From positions 2,211,001 through 2,275,000 of the forward strand of contig NZ_JAUTAJ010000004.1 of assembly GCF_030818485.1 (NCBI RefSeq): a stretch of 64,000 nucleotides of DNA, given 5' to 3'. Origin of the DNA: Pseudoroseomonas cervicalis (lineage in GTDB: Bacteria > Pseudomonadota > Alphaproteobacteria > Acetobacterales > Acetobacteraceae). Shown here piece after piece: positions 7,358 through 16,449 of the stretch. A model generated the notes under the pieces. That model saw only the letters and a list, made by a program, of their open reading frames with translations, searched no databases and was not told the origin of the DNA. Made by a program: the position numbers and the translations under genes. Each line of letters opens with the position of its first letter. The stretch's first letter is position 1.

Positions 7358-8998
7358 TTACTTCCCTTCCTGCTCGACGCCATGCTGCTCGCGCAGGCTC
7401 AGGAAGCGCAGCTGCGGCCATTCCTCCTCCGACCGGCGGCGGCCCCAGTCGGAGGTGAAGAAGGCCACCGGCTCATTGTCATGATCCTCGGCCATCTGGC
7501 TGGGCGCGGTGCGCAGGAAGCGCTCCAGCACCGAGCGGTCCTCGCCTTCCTTCAGCGCCACCCAGCGCATGGTGGACCAGGAGGTGCCGTCGAAGCCGAC
7601 CTGCACGCCGTATTCCGCCTGGATGCGGCTGGACAGCACGTCGAGCTGCAGCTGCCCGACCACGCCCACCACCGGCTGGCTGCCATCCATCGGGCGGAAC
7701 ACCTGGACGACGCCCTCATCCGCCAGCTGGTCGAGCGCCTTGCGCAGCTTCTTGGCCAGCATCGGGTCGTCGAGCCGGACGCGGCGCAGGATCTCGGGCG
7801 CGAAGCTCGGCACGCCGCGGAAATTCAGCTCCTCGCCATCGGTCAGCGTGTCGCCGATGCGCAGCACGCCATGGTTGGCGATGCCGACCACATCGCCCGG
7901 CCAGGCCTCTTCCGCCACCTGCCGCTCCTTGGCGAAGAAGAACAGCGGCGCATTGACCGGGATCGACTTGCCGGTGCGCACCTGCTTCAGCCGCGCCCCC
8001 TTGCGCAGCCGCCCCGAGCAGATGCGCAGGAAGGCCACGCGGTCGCGGTGGTTGAGGTCGGTGTTCGCCTGGATCTTGAAGACGAAGCCGGTCAGCTTCT
8101 CCTCCTCCGGCTGCACCACGCGCGCATCGGCGCGGCGGGCGGAGGGGGGCGGCGCGAATTGCGCCAGCCCGTCCAGCAGATGCCGCACCCCGAAGCCGCG
8201 CAGCGCCGAGCCGAAATAGACCGGCGTCAGATGCCCCTCGCGGAAGGAATCCAGCTCGAATTCGGGATAGACCGAGGCCAGCTCCATGCCCTCGCGCAGC
8301 ACATCGCCCTGGCCATGCGGCAGCAGGCTGTCGATGCGGCCATCCTCGGGGCCGGACAGCGCCTCCTGCCGCTCGCCGCCCTCGGCGATCAGGCGCAGGC
8401 TGTTGTCGTGGCGGTCATAGACGCCGGCGAAGGTGCCGCCCGAGCCGATCGGCCAGGTGGCGGGCGTCACGTCGAGGGCCAGCGTCTTCTCGATCTCGTC
8501 GAGCAGCTCCAGCGGCTCGCGCGCCTCGCGGTCCATCTTGTTGATGAAGGTGACGATGGGGATGTCGCGCAGGCGGCAGACCTCGAACAGCTTGCGGGTC
8601 TGCGCCTCGATGCCCTTGGCGGCGTCGATCACCATCACCGCGGCGTCGACGGCGGAGAGGGTGCGGTAGGTGTCCTCGGAGAAATCCTCGTGGCCCGGCG
8701 TATCCAGCAGGTTGAACACCTGGCCGGCATATTCGAAGGTCATCACCGAGGTCGCGACCGAGATGCCGCGATCCTGCTCGATCTTCATCCAGTCCGAGCG
8801 GGTGCGCCGCCGCTCGCCCTTGGCGCGCACGGCACCCGCGATCTGGATGGCGCCGCCCAGCAGCAGCAGCTGCTCGGTCAGGGTGGTCTTGCCGGCATCG
8901 GGGTGGGCGATGATGGCGAAGGTGCGCCGGCGCCCCGCCTCGGCCGCGGTCTCGCTGCTCGCGGTGTCCATCTGCTCCGACGCGCTCACTCGGTCCAT
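7358..8998 (-). CDS. prfC: Peptide chain release factor 3
   Basis: RF3 is a translational GTPase that recycles RF1/RF2 from the ribosome after termination. The GTPase motifs are AHPDAGKTTLTEQ (G1), DTPGHEDFSEDTYRTL (G3) and NKMDREAREP (G4), followed by the EF-Tu-like second domain and an RF3-type C-terminus. The 546-residue product is close to the usual length of about 530. I place the start at 8998 (MDRVSASEQ); ATG at 8971 and TTG at 9037 are alternatives. It ends against the repeat element shared with the peroxidase gene. Confidence 0.93.
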   Translation of the reverse strand: MDRVSASEQMDTASSETAAEAGRRRTFAIIAHPDAGKTTLTEQLLLLGGAIQIAGAVRAKGERRRTRSDWMKIEQDRGISVATSVMTFEYAGQVFNLLDTPGHEDFSEDTYRTLSAVDAAVMVIDAAKGIEAQTRKLFEVCRLRDIPIVTFINKMDREAREPLELLDEIEKTLALDVTPATWPIGSGGTFAGVYDRHDNSLRLIAEGGERQEALSGPEDGRIDSLLPHGQGDVLREGMELASVYPEFELDSFREGHLTPVYFGSALRGFGVRHLLDGLAQFAPPPSARRADARVVQPEEEKLTGFVFKIQANTDLNHRDRVAFLRICSGRLRKGARLKQVRTGKSIPVNAPLFFFAKERQVAEEAWPGDVVGIANHGVLRIGDTLTDGEELNFRGVPSFAPEILRRVRLDDPMLAKKLRKALDQLADEGVVQVFRPMDGSQPVVGVVGQLQLDVLSSRIQAEYGVQVGFDGTSWSTMRWVALKEGEDRSVLERFLRTAPSQMAEDHDNEPVAFFTSDWGRRRSEEEWPQLRFLSLREQHGVEQEGK

Positions 8999-9207
8999 CC
9001 CCGCAAAAAAGGCGCATATAGCGCGGGCTGTGAGCAAAACCTACCCGCGGGCGTGGCCCCGGGGCATGTCCCAGGGGCATGCCATCGGCGGTGCGGCGCG
9101 GCGGGCCGGCGGGGCAGCGCCGGAAACCCCGGCCCGCCCGGCCGGGTTGTCGGGGCATCTCCCCGCACCGGGGCCGGCTCGGCCCCCAGGACAGAAGGGC
9201 CCATGCC

Positions 9208-9843
9208 ATGACCCCGCGCCCGACGCTTCCGCTGCTGGCCGCCCTGGCGCTGCTGGGCACTGGCCCGGCCTGGGCCCAGGCGCCGAACCCGGGCGCGGCC
9301 CCGGCTCCGGCCCCGGGCCAGAACGCCCCGAACCAGAATGGCCAGGCCCCGGCCACCGGCGGCCAGGACCAGCCGCTGGGCCAGAACCCGAACCAGCCGC
9401 AGGACCCGGCGCGCGGCCCGCAGCCGCCCGGGCCGCAGACCGAGGGCCCCGGCACCCGCGCCCATCCGGAGGCCAGCGTGGCGCCGTCCGACCTGCAGGG
9501 CCGCGCCCAGGGCGGCACCGGCGCGCCTTTGCCGCCCGGCGCCACGGTGTCGCTGGACGCCGATCGCTGGCGCGCCAGCCGGCTGCTGGGGGCGGAGGTC
9601 TTCAACTCGGAAAACCGCAGCCTGGGCAAGGTCGAGGACCTGCTCTTCACCCGCAAGGGCGGGCTGGCGGTGATCGTGGGCGTCGGCGGCTTCCTCGGCA
9701 TGGGGCAGCGGCTGGTCTCCCTGCCCTATGACCGGCTGCAATACAGCGAGCGCTGGGTGCTGCCCGGCGCCACCGAGGCGACCCTGAAGGACATGCCGGA
9801 ATTCCGCTTCGAGCAGGAGCAGCCCCCCGCCCCGCCGCGCTGA
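9208..9843 (+). CDS. Secreted PRC-barrel domain protein with Pro/Gln/Asn-rich linker
   Basis: This 211-residue protein starts with a Sec-type signal peptide (LLAALALLGTGPAWAQA). A low-complexity linker of about 80 residues rich in Pro, Gly, Gln and Asn follows. A PRC-barrel-like domain then begins near residue 120, with ASRLLGAEVFNSENRSLGKVEDLL and GGFLGMGQRLVSLPYDRL. PRC barrels are small beta domains found in photosynthetic reaction centres and RimM and in many periplasmic proteins of unknown role. AGAAGGG precedes the ATG at 9208. It is divergent from prfC. Confidence 0.82.
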   Translation: MTPRPTLPLLAALALLGTGPAWAQAPNPGAAPAPAPGQNAPNQNGQAPATGGQDQPLGQNPNQPQDPARGPQPPGPQTEGPGTRAHPEASVAPSDLQGRAQGGTGAPLPPGATVSLDADRWRASRLLGAEVFNSENRSLGKVEDLLFTRKGGLAVIVGVGGFLGMGQRLVSLPYDRLQYSERWVLPGATEATLKDMPEFRFEQEQPPAPPR

Positions 9844-9849
9844 GCGGGG

Positions 9850-10449
9850 CTAGCCGCCCTCCCCGCCCTTGCGGCCGAACAGATCGAAATCGAACTCCGC
9901 CTGCAGCGCGGCGAAGGGGTCCTCCGCCGCGCGCGCCTCATCCCGGTTCAGGCCGAGCGCGTCGAGCTGCGGGCCGCTGATGGCGGTGAACTCCACCCCC
10001 GCCTCCTGCAGCATGGTGATCGACAGCAGCCCGACCTTGTCCCAGTAGGAGGCGGTGCCCTGCCGCGGCGCGGCCGCCACCACCCGCTTCACCCCGGCCT
10101 GGATCAGCAGCGTGGCGCAGGTGTTGCAGACCGGCTTGCCCACCACATAGGCGTCGCAGCCGCGCGCATTGTGCCCGGCATTCAGCAGCGCGTTCTGCTC
10201 GGCATGCACCATCATGCGCAGCTTGGTGGCCTTGTCCTGCAGCCGCTCGGCGCTGTCCTCGACATTGGAGGGGAAGCCGTTGAAGCCGGTGGCCACGATG
10301 CGCGCCTGGGGCTGGTTGACCAGCACGGCGCCCACCTTGGCACGCGGGTCCTTCGACCATTGGGCGATGTGGTGCGCCAGGCCGATATAGCGGGTGTCCC
10401 AGCGGGCCAGCTTCTCCGGCCTTCCCTCGAAGCTGTTCGGATTGCTCAT
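9850..10449 (-). CDS. Deoxycytidylate deaminase-like protein
   Basis: This 199-residue protein belongs to the zinc cytidine/deoxycytidylate deaminase superfamily. The zinc ligands and catalytic glutamate are visible as MMVHAEQNALLNAG (HAE) and KPVCNTCATLLIQAG (C-x2-C). The GAVLVN and ATGFNGFPSNVED segments resemble dCMP deaminases, which make dUMP for thymidylate synthesis. The C-terminal 45 residues extend beyond the core and are acidic and aromatic. It converges with the PRC-barrel gene. The exact nucleotide substrate is inferred, not proven. Confidence 0.85.
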   Translation of the reverse strand: MSNPNSFEGRPEKLARWDTRYIGLAHHIAQWSKDPRAKVGAVLVNQPQARIVATGFNGFPSNVEDSAERLQDKATKLRMMVHAEQNALLNAGHNARGCDAYVVGKPVCNTCATLLIQAGVKRVVAAAPRQGTASYWDKVGLLSITMLQEAGVEFTAISGPQLDALGLNRDEARAAEDPFAALQAEFDFDLFGRKGGEGG

Positions 10450-10614
10450 GCGCGCGCCCCGCGGCCAGGCCGAAGCTCACGATTCCGGGCGTGACCGATC
10501 ACAGGGACGTTGACGCGACCGGCCCCGCATGCAGCAATCGCGCCCGAGCTGCCGGCACAGGCGGCCACCCAGGGACCACGGCAGTCACATTTCTGATTTC
10601 GGAGACGTTCTATC

Positions 10615-12231
10615 ATGCAGCGCACCGCCATCCGCGCACCCCTGAGCCGCCGCGCCATGCTGGCCCTGTCGGCCGCCACACTGGGCAGCGGATCGCTGGC
10701 CTTCGGTGGCGCGGCCCGGGCCCAGGCCTCGCAGAATCTGAGCCTGGCGGTGGCGGCGCCGCCGACCTCGCTCGACCCGCACTACCACACGCTCTCCCCC
10801 AACAACATGGTGGCGGAGCATTTCTTCGATAAGCTGGTGCACCGCGACGCCAATGCCAAGCTGGTGCCGGGCCTGGCCGAATCCTGGCGCATGGTCAGCG
10901 ACGACACCTGGGAGTTCAAGCTGCGCCAGGGCGTCAAGTTCAGCAATGGCGACGCCTTCACGGCCGAGGACGTGGTCTTCACCATCAAGCGCGTGCCGAA
11001 TGTGGTGAACAGCCCGGGTTCCTTCTCGATCTACACCCGCGGCATCGTCTCCAGCGAGATCGTCGATCCGCACACGATCCGCTTCAAGACCAACGGCGTC
11101 TACCCGCTGCTGCCCTACGACCTGAACAACGTCTTCATCATCTGCAAGAAGGTCGGCGACAATGTCGCCACCGGCGATTTCAACAATGGCCGCGCCGTCA
11201 TCGGCACCGGCCCGTTCCGGCTGCAGAGCTTCACCCCCGACGACCGCGTGGTGATGACCCGCAACGAGGAATACTGGGGCGACAAGCCGGATTGGCGCCA
11301 GGTCACCTACCGCTTCATCACCAATGACGGCGTGCGCGTCGCCGCCCTGCTGTCGGGCGATGTGCAGATGATCGACGTGGTGCCGCCGGCCGACATGCCG
11401 CGGCTGCGCACCACCCAGGGCATCACCTTCTCCGAGATCCCGTCGCTGCGCTCGATCTATCTGAAGCTCGACACGGCGCATGACAGCTCGCCCTACATCA
11501 CCGGGCCGAACGGGCAGCGCCTCGACCGCAACCCGCTGCGCGATGTGCGCGTGCGCCGGGCGCTGTCGATCGGCATCAACCGCCAGGGCATCGTCGACCG
11601 CATCCTGCAGGGCGCCGGCCTGCCGACCGGCCAGATGATGCCGCCCGGCGCCAATGGCTACATCGCCGACCTGCCGGCGCCGGCCTATGACGTGGAGCGC
11701 GCCAAGGCCCTGCTGGCCGAGGCCGGCTATCCGAACGGCTTCAACATCACGCTGATCGGGCCGAACAACCGCTATGTCAGCGACGCGCAGATCATCCAGG
11801 CCATCGGCCAGATGTGGCAGCGCATCGGCATCAAGACGACGGTGGACGCCATGCCCTTCGCCGTGATGGCGCAGCGCCAGGCGCGCAACGACATGTCGGC
11901 CATGCTGATCGGCTGGGCGACCTCGGGCGAGCCCTCGACCGCCATCCGCGGCAACCTGACCACCCGCATCCCGGAGAAGGGCTTCGGCACGGTCAATTTC
12001 AGCGGCTATTCCAACGCCGAGGTCGACCGCCTGACCGAGGAGGGCCTGCGCACCGCCGATGACGCGAAGCGCGAGGAGCTGTTCAAGCAGGCGATGCGGG
12101 TGGCGATGGAGGATGTCTCCCTCATCACCCTGCACATGCAGAAGAACATCTGGGCGATGCGCGGCGGCCTGACCTATGAGCCGCGTGCCGACGAATACAC
12201 CGTCGCCATGAACGTCAACGCCCCCAAGTAA
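10615..12231 (+). CDS. ABC transporter substrate-binding protein, family 5 (peptide/opine type)
   Basis: This 538-residue protein is a family-5 (DppA/OppA/NikA-like) periplasmic binding protein. The N-terminus has a twin-arginine-like SRRAMLAL followed by a hydrophobic stretch and a cleavage site near GAARAQA. Family segments include ESWRMVSDDTWEFKLRQGVKF, GTGPFRLQSFTPDD and VRRALSIGINRQGIVDRIL. No permease or ATPase gene of this family lies nearby, so its membrane partners must be elsewhere. The next gene is a RidA-family enzyme, which suggests amine or amino-acid-derived substrates. Confidence 0.9.
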   Translation: MQRTAIRAPLSRRAMLALSAATLGSGSLAFGGAARAQASQNLSLAVAAPPTSLDPHYHTLSPNNMVAEHFFDKLVHRDANAKLVPGLAESWRMVSDDTWEFKLRQGVKFSNGDAFTAEDVVFTIKRVPNVVNSPGSFSIYTRGIVSSEIVDPHTIRFKTNGVYPLLPYDLNNVFIICKKVGDNVATGDFNNGRAVIGTGPFRLQSFTPDDRVVMTRNEEYWGDKPDWRQVTYRFITNDGVRVAALLSGDVQMIDVVPPADMPRLRTTQGITFSEIPSLRSIYLKLDTAHDSSPYITGPNGQRLDRNPLRDVRVRRALSIGINRQGIVDRILQGAGLPTGQMMPPGANGYIADLPAPAYDVERAKALLAEAGYPNGFNITLIGPNNRYVSDAQIIQAIGQMWQRIGIKTTVDAMPFAVMAQRQARNDMSAMLIGWATSGEPSTAIRGNLTTRIPEKGFGTVNFSGYSNAEVDRLTEEGLRTADDAKREELFKQAMRVAMEDVSLITLHMQKNIWAMRGGLTYEPRADEYTVAMNVNAPK

Positions 12232-12245
12232 TTTTTCTTTCGGTT

Positions 12246-12266
12246 GCCGCGCCCGGTGGGCGCGGC
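12246..12266. terminator. Stem-loop between binding-protein and RidA genes
   Basis: A perfect 9-bp GC stem (GCCGCGCCC / GGGCGCGGC) with a 3-base loop lies 15 bases after the binding-protein stop. There is no T-run after it, so it may attenuate or stabilise the upstream mRNA rather than fully terminate. Confidence 0.45.
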
Positions 12267-12329
12267 GTGTGGGGGCCGTTCGCGGTCCCCACCTCCGCGC
12301 CCCCGGTGGCGCCAGACGGAATCCCCATC

Positions 12330-12719
12330 ATGCCCAAGCGTATCATCGCCTCCGACAAGATCGGCCGCAGCCGGCTGCCCTTCGCCCAGGCCACCGTCGC
12401 CGGCGGCTTCATGTTCGTCTGCTGCATGGGCAATGACCGCGAGGGCCGCTACGCCCTCGGCGATGCCCGCGCGCAGACGCAGCAGGCCATCGACAACATC
12501 CGCACTTTGCTGGAGGAGGCCGGCGGCTCGCTGCGCGACGTGGTGAAATGCACCGTCTACGTCACCGACCGCGCCTATTGGCAGCCGATGAACGAGGTCT
12601 ATTTCTCGAATTTCGCCGAGGATCCGCCGCACCGGGTCTCCTGCATCGTGCAGGGGCTGGGCTCGCCCGACGCGGTGGTGGAGATCGATGCCACCGCGTA
12701 TCTGGGCGAGGAGGACTGA
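12330..12719 (+). CDS. RidA family protein
   Basis: This 129-residue protein belongs to the RidA/YjgF/UK114 family. Members hydrolyse reactive enamine/imine intermediates made by PLP enzymes, or act in amine catabolism. Typical segments are PFAQATVAGGFMFVC, QTQQAIDNIRTLLEEAGGSLRDVVKCTVYVTD and PPHRVSCIVQGLGSPDAVVEIDATA. The arginine in PHRVSC matches the conserved carboxylate-binding arginine. The start ATG at 12330 removes an out-of-family extension. It follows the binding-protein gene by about 100 bases and may be co-regulated. Confidence 0.88.
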   Translation: MPKRIIASDKIGRSRLPFAQATVAGGFMFVCCMGNDREGRYALGDARAQTQQAIDNIRTLLEEAGGSLRDVVKCTVYVTDRAYWQPMNEVYFSNFAEDPPHRVSCIVQGLGSPDAVVEIDATAYLGEED

Positions 12720-12744
12720 CAGGAGATCGGCGCCCTAGGGCCTG

Positions 12745-13152
12745 TCAACCAAAGTAGACCACGTTCAGGAGCCGGATGAGCGGGACTGATACAAAGCCGA
12801 CGAAGATTCCAAACGCCGCGAGAGCACGCGACATTGGCGGCCATGGAGCCAGCCCTCGATAGAACCAGGAGAGCAGGTCGGCCCGACGTGGGAAGATCAA
12901 AGTCGCTGCCGGAAGCGCAACCAGCAATATCAGGAAGAAGGGAAGCCGCAGCGAGACCGATCCGGATACCGCTCCGACAGCCAATCCATTGAACAGCCCG
13001 CTCCACCATGGCGCTCCCGGGCGACTGGCGAGATGCAGCACCGCTGGAATCGAGACATAGGACAGCGCAATCAGCGCAAAAAGAAGCGGTCCTGCCCAAG
13101 GGTACTGCAGTGGCAGCGCGGGTGTGAGTTCGAGATGAGACAAGGGGGTCAC
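12745..13152 (-). CDS. Small hypothetical membrane protein
   Basis: I do not recognise this protein. Starting from GTG at 13152 it is 135 residues and strongly hydrophobic, with about four predicted membrane helices (for example PLLFALIALSYVSIPAVLHL and FFLILLVALPAATLIF). Third codon positions are less GC-rich than in surrounding genes, which suggests recent acquisition or weak selection. The start is uncertain because the frame stays open into the adjacent ATPase gene. It sits between the RidA gene and the amino-acid ABC operon and has no clear partner. Confidence 0.5.
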   Translation of the reverse strand: MTPLSHLELTPALPLQYPWAGPLLFALIALSYVSIPAVLHLASRPGAPWWSGLFNGLAVGAVSGSVSLRLPFFLILLVALPAATLIFPRRADLLSWFYRGLAPWPPMSRALAAFGIFVGFVSVPLIRLLNVVYFG

Positions 13153-13201
13153 GCGTTCATGGGAGATCTTCTGGCAAGCAAGATCCAGACGCTCACAGGC
13201 T

Positions 13202-13987
13202 CTAAACCCCGCCGAGCAGCCCGTGGAACCGCCCCAAGAAGCTCCGCAGCCGCTCGCTCTCCGGGTTCCCAAACACCTCCGCCGGCGGCCCGGCCTGCGC
13301 CACCCGTCCCTGGTCCATGAAGACCACATGGTGCGAGACGTCGCGCACGAACAGCATCTCGTGGCTGACCAGCAGCATGGTCTGGCCGCTTTCCGCCAGG
13401 CTCTGCATCACCGCCAGCACCTCGGCCACCAGCTCCGGGTCCAGCGCGCTGGTCACCTCGTCGAACAGCAGCAGGCGCGGCTGCATGGCGACCGCGCGGG
13501 CGATGGCCACACGCTGCTGCTGCCCGCCGGAGAGCTGGTAGGGGTAGTGGCCGCGCCGCGCCTCCAGCCCCACCCGGGCCAGCCAGTGCCCGGCGATCTC
13601 GCGCGCCTCCGCCTTCGGCTTGCCCAGCACCTTGGTCAGGCCGAGCATGACATTCTCCTCCGCCGTCAGATGCGGGAAGAGGTTGAACTGCTGGAACACC
13701 ATGCCGATCCGCGCCCGCTGGGCGGAGATGGCGGCCTCGCTCATCCGGCGGCGCTTGCCGCCCTCCATGCGGTAGCCGACCGGCTCGCCATCCAGAAGAA
13801 TCTCGCCGGCATCGTGTTCCTCCAGCAAATTCACGCAGCGCAGGAAGGTGGTCTTGCCGGAGCCGGAGGCGCCGATCAGCGCCACCACCTGGCCCTGCCG
13901 CACATCCAGATCGATGCCCTTCAGCACCTCGGTCTCGCCGAAGCTCTTGTGCACCTTGCGGGCCTGCAGCAGCACATCCTCGGCCAT
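13202..13987 (-). CDS. Polar amino-acid ABC transporter ATPase
   Basis: This 261-residue ATP-binding protein is of the GlnQ/HisP type. It shows Walker [10 protein letters not shown] near residue 39, the Q-loop in [13 protein letters not shown], the [14 protein letters not shown] signature and the Walker B segment [14 protein letters not shown], then a VSHE switch histidine. An insert, [18 protein letters not shown], between Walker A and the Q-loop is common in this subfamily. It is the last gene of a minus-strand set with two permeases and a binding protein. Confidence 0.93.
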   Translation of the reverse strand: MAEDVLLQARKVHKSFGETEVLKGIDLDVRQGQVVALIGASGSGKTTFLRCVNLLEEHDAGEILLDGEPVGYRMEGGKRRRMSEAAISAQRARIGMVFQQFNLFPHLTAEENVMLGLTKVLGKPKAEAREIAGHWLARVGLEARRGHYPYQLSGGQQQRVAIARAVAMQPRLLLFDEVTSALDPELVAEVLAVMQSLAESGQTMLLVSHEMLFVRDVSHHVVFMDQGRVAQAGPPAEVFGNPESERLRSFLGRFHGLLGGV

Positions 13988-13997
13988 GCGGCCCTCC

Positions 13998-14678
13998 TCA
14001 GTAGCGCAGATAGGAGAAGCGCCGCTCCAGCGCCGCGCCGAGCTGCGCGATGGCGGCGTTGATCACCAGGTAGAACAGCCCGGCGGTCAGGTAGAAATCG
14101 ATGATCAGGTAGTTGCGCGCCATCACCTGCTGGCTGGCCAGCAGCAGCTCCACCACGCCGATCACCGAGAGCAGGGTGGTGCCCTTCACCACCTCCAGGC
14201 CCGTGTTCACCCAGGGCGGCAGCATGCGGCGCAGCGCCTGCGGCAGCACCACATAGACCAGCCGCTGCGGGAAGCGCAGCCCGATCGCCTTCGCCGCCTC
14301 CATCTGCCCGGCAGGCACCGATTCCACCGCGCCGCGCAGCGTCTCCGCCACATGCGCTGTGGCGAAGGCGGAGAGCGCGATGACGCCCGCCCAGAAGGCC
14401 GGCACGTTGATGCCGAACAGCGCCAGCCCGTAATAGGTGAACAGGATCAGCACCAGCACCGGAATGCCGCGCAGGATGTCGACATAGAGCCGCGCCAGGA
14501 AGCGGGAAAAAGCGCCGCCATAGGCCAGCACCAGGCCGAGCAGCGTGCCCAGGATGGTCGCCGCCAGGATGGTCAGCGCCGAGCTCGACAGCGTGGTCCA
14601 GATGCCGGAGAGCAGCGAGTAGCGCGCCTGCCACAGCTCGAACAGATAGGTGCCGGGCTGCATCGAGAGATCGAACAT
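13998..14678 (-). CDS. Polar amino-acid ABC transporter permease (second)
   Basis: This 226-residue permease of the HisM/GlnP type has about five membrane helices. The ATPase-coupling EAA loop reads QMEAAKAIGLRFPQRLVYVVLPQALRRMLP. The start ATG at 14678 (MFDLSMQPGTYLFE) lies 11 bases after the stop of the other permease. Together with that permease it should form the heterodimeric channel of the importer. Confidence 0.92.
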   Translation of the reverse strand: MFDLSMQPGTYLFELWQARYSLLSGIWTTLSSSALTILAATILGTLLGLVLAYGGAFSRFLARLYVDILRGIPVLVLILFTYYGLALFGINVPAFWAGVIALSAFATAHVAETLRGAVESVPAGQMEAAKAIGLRFPQRLVYVVLPQALRRMLPPWVNTGLEVVKGTTLLSVIGVVELLLASQQVMARNYLIIDFYLTAGLFYLVINAAIAQLGAALERRFSYLRY

Positions 14679-14689
14679 CGCGCGCCCCT

Positions 14690-15358
14690 TCAGCGGATGC
14701 TGGCGTAGCGCCGCTCGACCCGGCGCAGCAGCGCGGCGAGCAGCCAGGCGGTGGCGAGGTAGAGGGCCGAGGCGGTCAGCCACACCTCCATCACCCGGAA
14801 GGTGTTGGCGTTGATCTGCCGCGCCACGAAGGTCAGCTCGGGGATGGCGATGGCGGCGGCCAGCGAGGTGTCCTTGAACAGCGAGATCAGGTTATTGCTG
14901 ATGCTGGGGAGCGTGATGCGGAACATCACCGGCAGCACCACCCAGCGCTGCCGCTGCCAGGGCCGCATGCCGATCGCCTTCGCCGCCTCGACATACTGCT
15001 TCGGGATGGAGGCGAGGCCGGCGCGGAACACCTCGGACATGTAGGCGCCGGCATAGAGGGAGAGCGTCAGCACGAAGCTCTGGAACTTGTCCATGCCGTA
15101 GATGCCGAGCTCGGGCAGGCCGAAATAGATGAAGAAGATCAGCAGCAGCAGCGGCGTGCAGCGGATGACCTCGACATAGAAGCGCACCGGGGCGGAGAGC
15201 CAGATGCGCCCGGATTGCCGCGCATAGGCGCAGGCGAGGCCGAGCACGCAGCCGATCGCCAGCGACAGCACCGCGAGCCCGAGGCCGAGCGCCAAGGCCT
15301 CGGCGAAGCGGTCGGCGTTGCGGGTGATGACGCTCCAGTCGAAATGATAGTCGATCAT
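14690..15358 (-). CDS. Polar amino-acid ABC transporter permease (first)
   Basis: This 222-residue permease of the HisQ/GlnP type starts MIDYHFDWSVITRN. The EAA coupling loop reads QYVEAAKAIGMRPWQRQRWVVLPVMFRITLP. The RFYVEVIRCTPLLLLIFFIYFGLPELG segment is characteristic of polar amino-acid importers. It lies between the binding-protein gene and the second permease. Confidence 0.92.
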   Translation of the reverse strand: MIDYHFDWSVITRNADRFAEALALGLGLAVLSLAIGCVLGLACAYARQSGRIWLSAPVRFYVEVIRCTPLLLLIFFIYFGLPELGIYGMDKFQSFVLTLSLYAGAYMSEVFRAGLASIPKQYVEAAKAIGMRPWQRQRWVVLPVMFRITLPSISNNLISLFKDTSLAAAIAIPELTFVARQINANTFRVMEVWLTASALYLATAWLLAALLRRVERRYASIR

Positions 15359-15410
15359 GCCTGGCCCATCAGTGGCGGGGACCGCGCGGCCAAGCGCGCG
15401 CGGCAGAGGC

Positions 15411-15439
15411 GGCCGGGCGGAGGGATCCGCCGCCCGGCC
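15411..15439. promoter_or_regulatory. Stem-loop after the binding-protein gene of the amino-acid operon
   Basis: A perfect 10-bp stem (GGCCGGGCGG / CCGCCCGGCC) with a 9-base loop lies just after the stop of the binding-protein gene and before the permeases. Such hairpins commonly protect the upstream mRNA so that binding protein is made in excess over the membrane parts. This role is inferred from position. Confidence 0.5.
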
Positions 15440-15445
15440 GGGCGG

Positions 15446-16345
15446 TCAGGCGAACTCGTTCGGATAGCCGATCTTGGGCGTCGGCAGCTCGATGCCGAAC
15501 CACTTCTTGTAGGAGGCGGCGAAGTAGTCGAAATCCACCCCCATCATGGCTTCCTTGTAGACGGTGTTGACCCAGTTCAGCCAGATCGGGTCGCCCGGCT
15601 TCACCGCCGAGGCGTAGGAATTCGGCATCCAGCCATAGCCGGCATCGATGAAGCGGCCCGGGGTCTGCTGCATCAGCCAGCGCGCCGCCGACTGGTCGGC
15701 CATATAGGCGTCGATGCGGCGGGCATTCAGCGCCTGCAGCACGGCGTCGGGGCTTTCGAAGGCGTCCACCTTGGCCTGGGGCAGCGCCTTGCGCACCCAT
15801 TCCTCCATGAACACGTTCTGCATGCCGCCGACCGTCACCGCATTGCCGGCGGCCTTCATGGCGTCATAGTTCTGGTACTTGGCGCCGCGCGCCAGCAGCA
15901 GCAGCGTCACGCCCTCGCGGTAATAGGGGATGGTGAACTCGACCTGCTGGGCGCGGCCCGGCGTCACCGTCATCCACTGCACCACGATGTCCACCTTGTC
16001 GGTGATCAGCGAGGGGATGCGGGCATCCGAGCCCTGCAGCACGAATTCGACCTTGTTGGGGTCGTCGAAGAGCGACTTGGCCAGCAGCCGGGCCAGGTCG
16101 ATATCCATGCCCTGCAGCTTGCCGTCGGCGCCCTCGAAATGCCAGGGCGGGTTGGTGCTGCCGGTGCCGACGATCAGCTTGCCGCGGTCCTTGATCATCT
16201 GCAGCCGGCTTCTGCTTACGGTCTGGGCCATGGCTGCCCGCGGCGCGAGCAGGGCGGCGGCACCGCCGAGCGCCGCGCCGGCAGCCCCCATGCCGAACAG
16301 CCCGCGCCGTTCCAGGCTGACGTTCTTCTCGTCCTGCTCACTCAT
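15446..16345 (-). CDS. Polar amino-acid ABC transporter substrate-binding protein
   Basis: This 299-residue periplasmic protein of the family-3 type (GlnH/ArtJ-like) feeds the adjacent permeases. It has an N-terminal export signal (ERRGLFGMGAAGAALGGAAALLAPRAAMAQ). The segments GKLIVGTGSTNPPWHFE, GMDIDLARLLAKSLF and DIVVQWMTVTPGRAQQVEFTIPYY are the classic amino-acid-binding regions. I chose ATG at 16345 because GAAGGGGA lies about 7 bases upstream; an in-frame ATG further upstream lacks such a site. The ligand is not predictable beyond a polar amino acid. Confidence 0.92.
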   Translation of the reverse strand: MSEQDEKNVSLERRGLFGMGAAGAALGGAAALLAPRAAMAQTVSRSRLQMIKDRGKLIVGTGSTNPPWHFEGADGKLQGMDIDLARLLAKSLFDDPNKVEFVLQGSDARIPSLITDKVDIVVQWMTVTPGRAQQVEFTIPYYREGVTLLLLARGAKYQNYDAMKAAGNAVTVGGMQNVFMEEWVRKALPQAKVDAFESPDAVLQALNARRIDAYMADQSAARWLMQQTPGRFIDAGYGWMPNSYASAVKPGDPIWLNWVNTVYKEAMMGVDFDYFAASYKKWFGIELPTPKIGYPNEFA

Positions 16346-16449
16346 CTCGGATCCCCTTCTGTCTCCCGGCATGCCTGGCCGGCATGTCTTGCCGGAAGGT
16401 CAGCAAGAAACCGGCCAGTTGTCACGCGGTCGCAGCGATGCGGCGCGGG

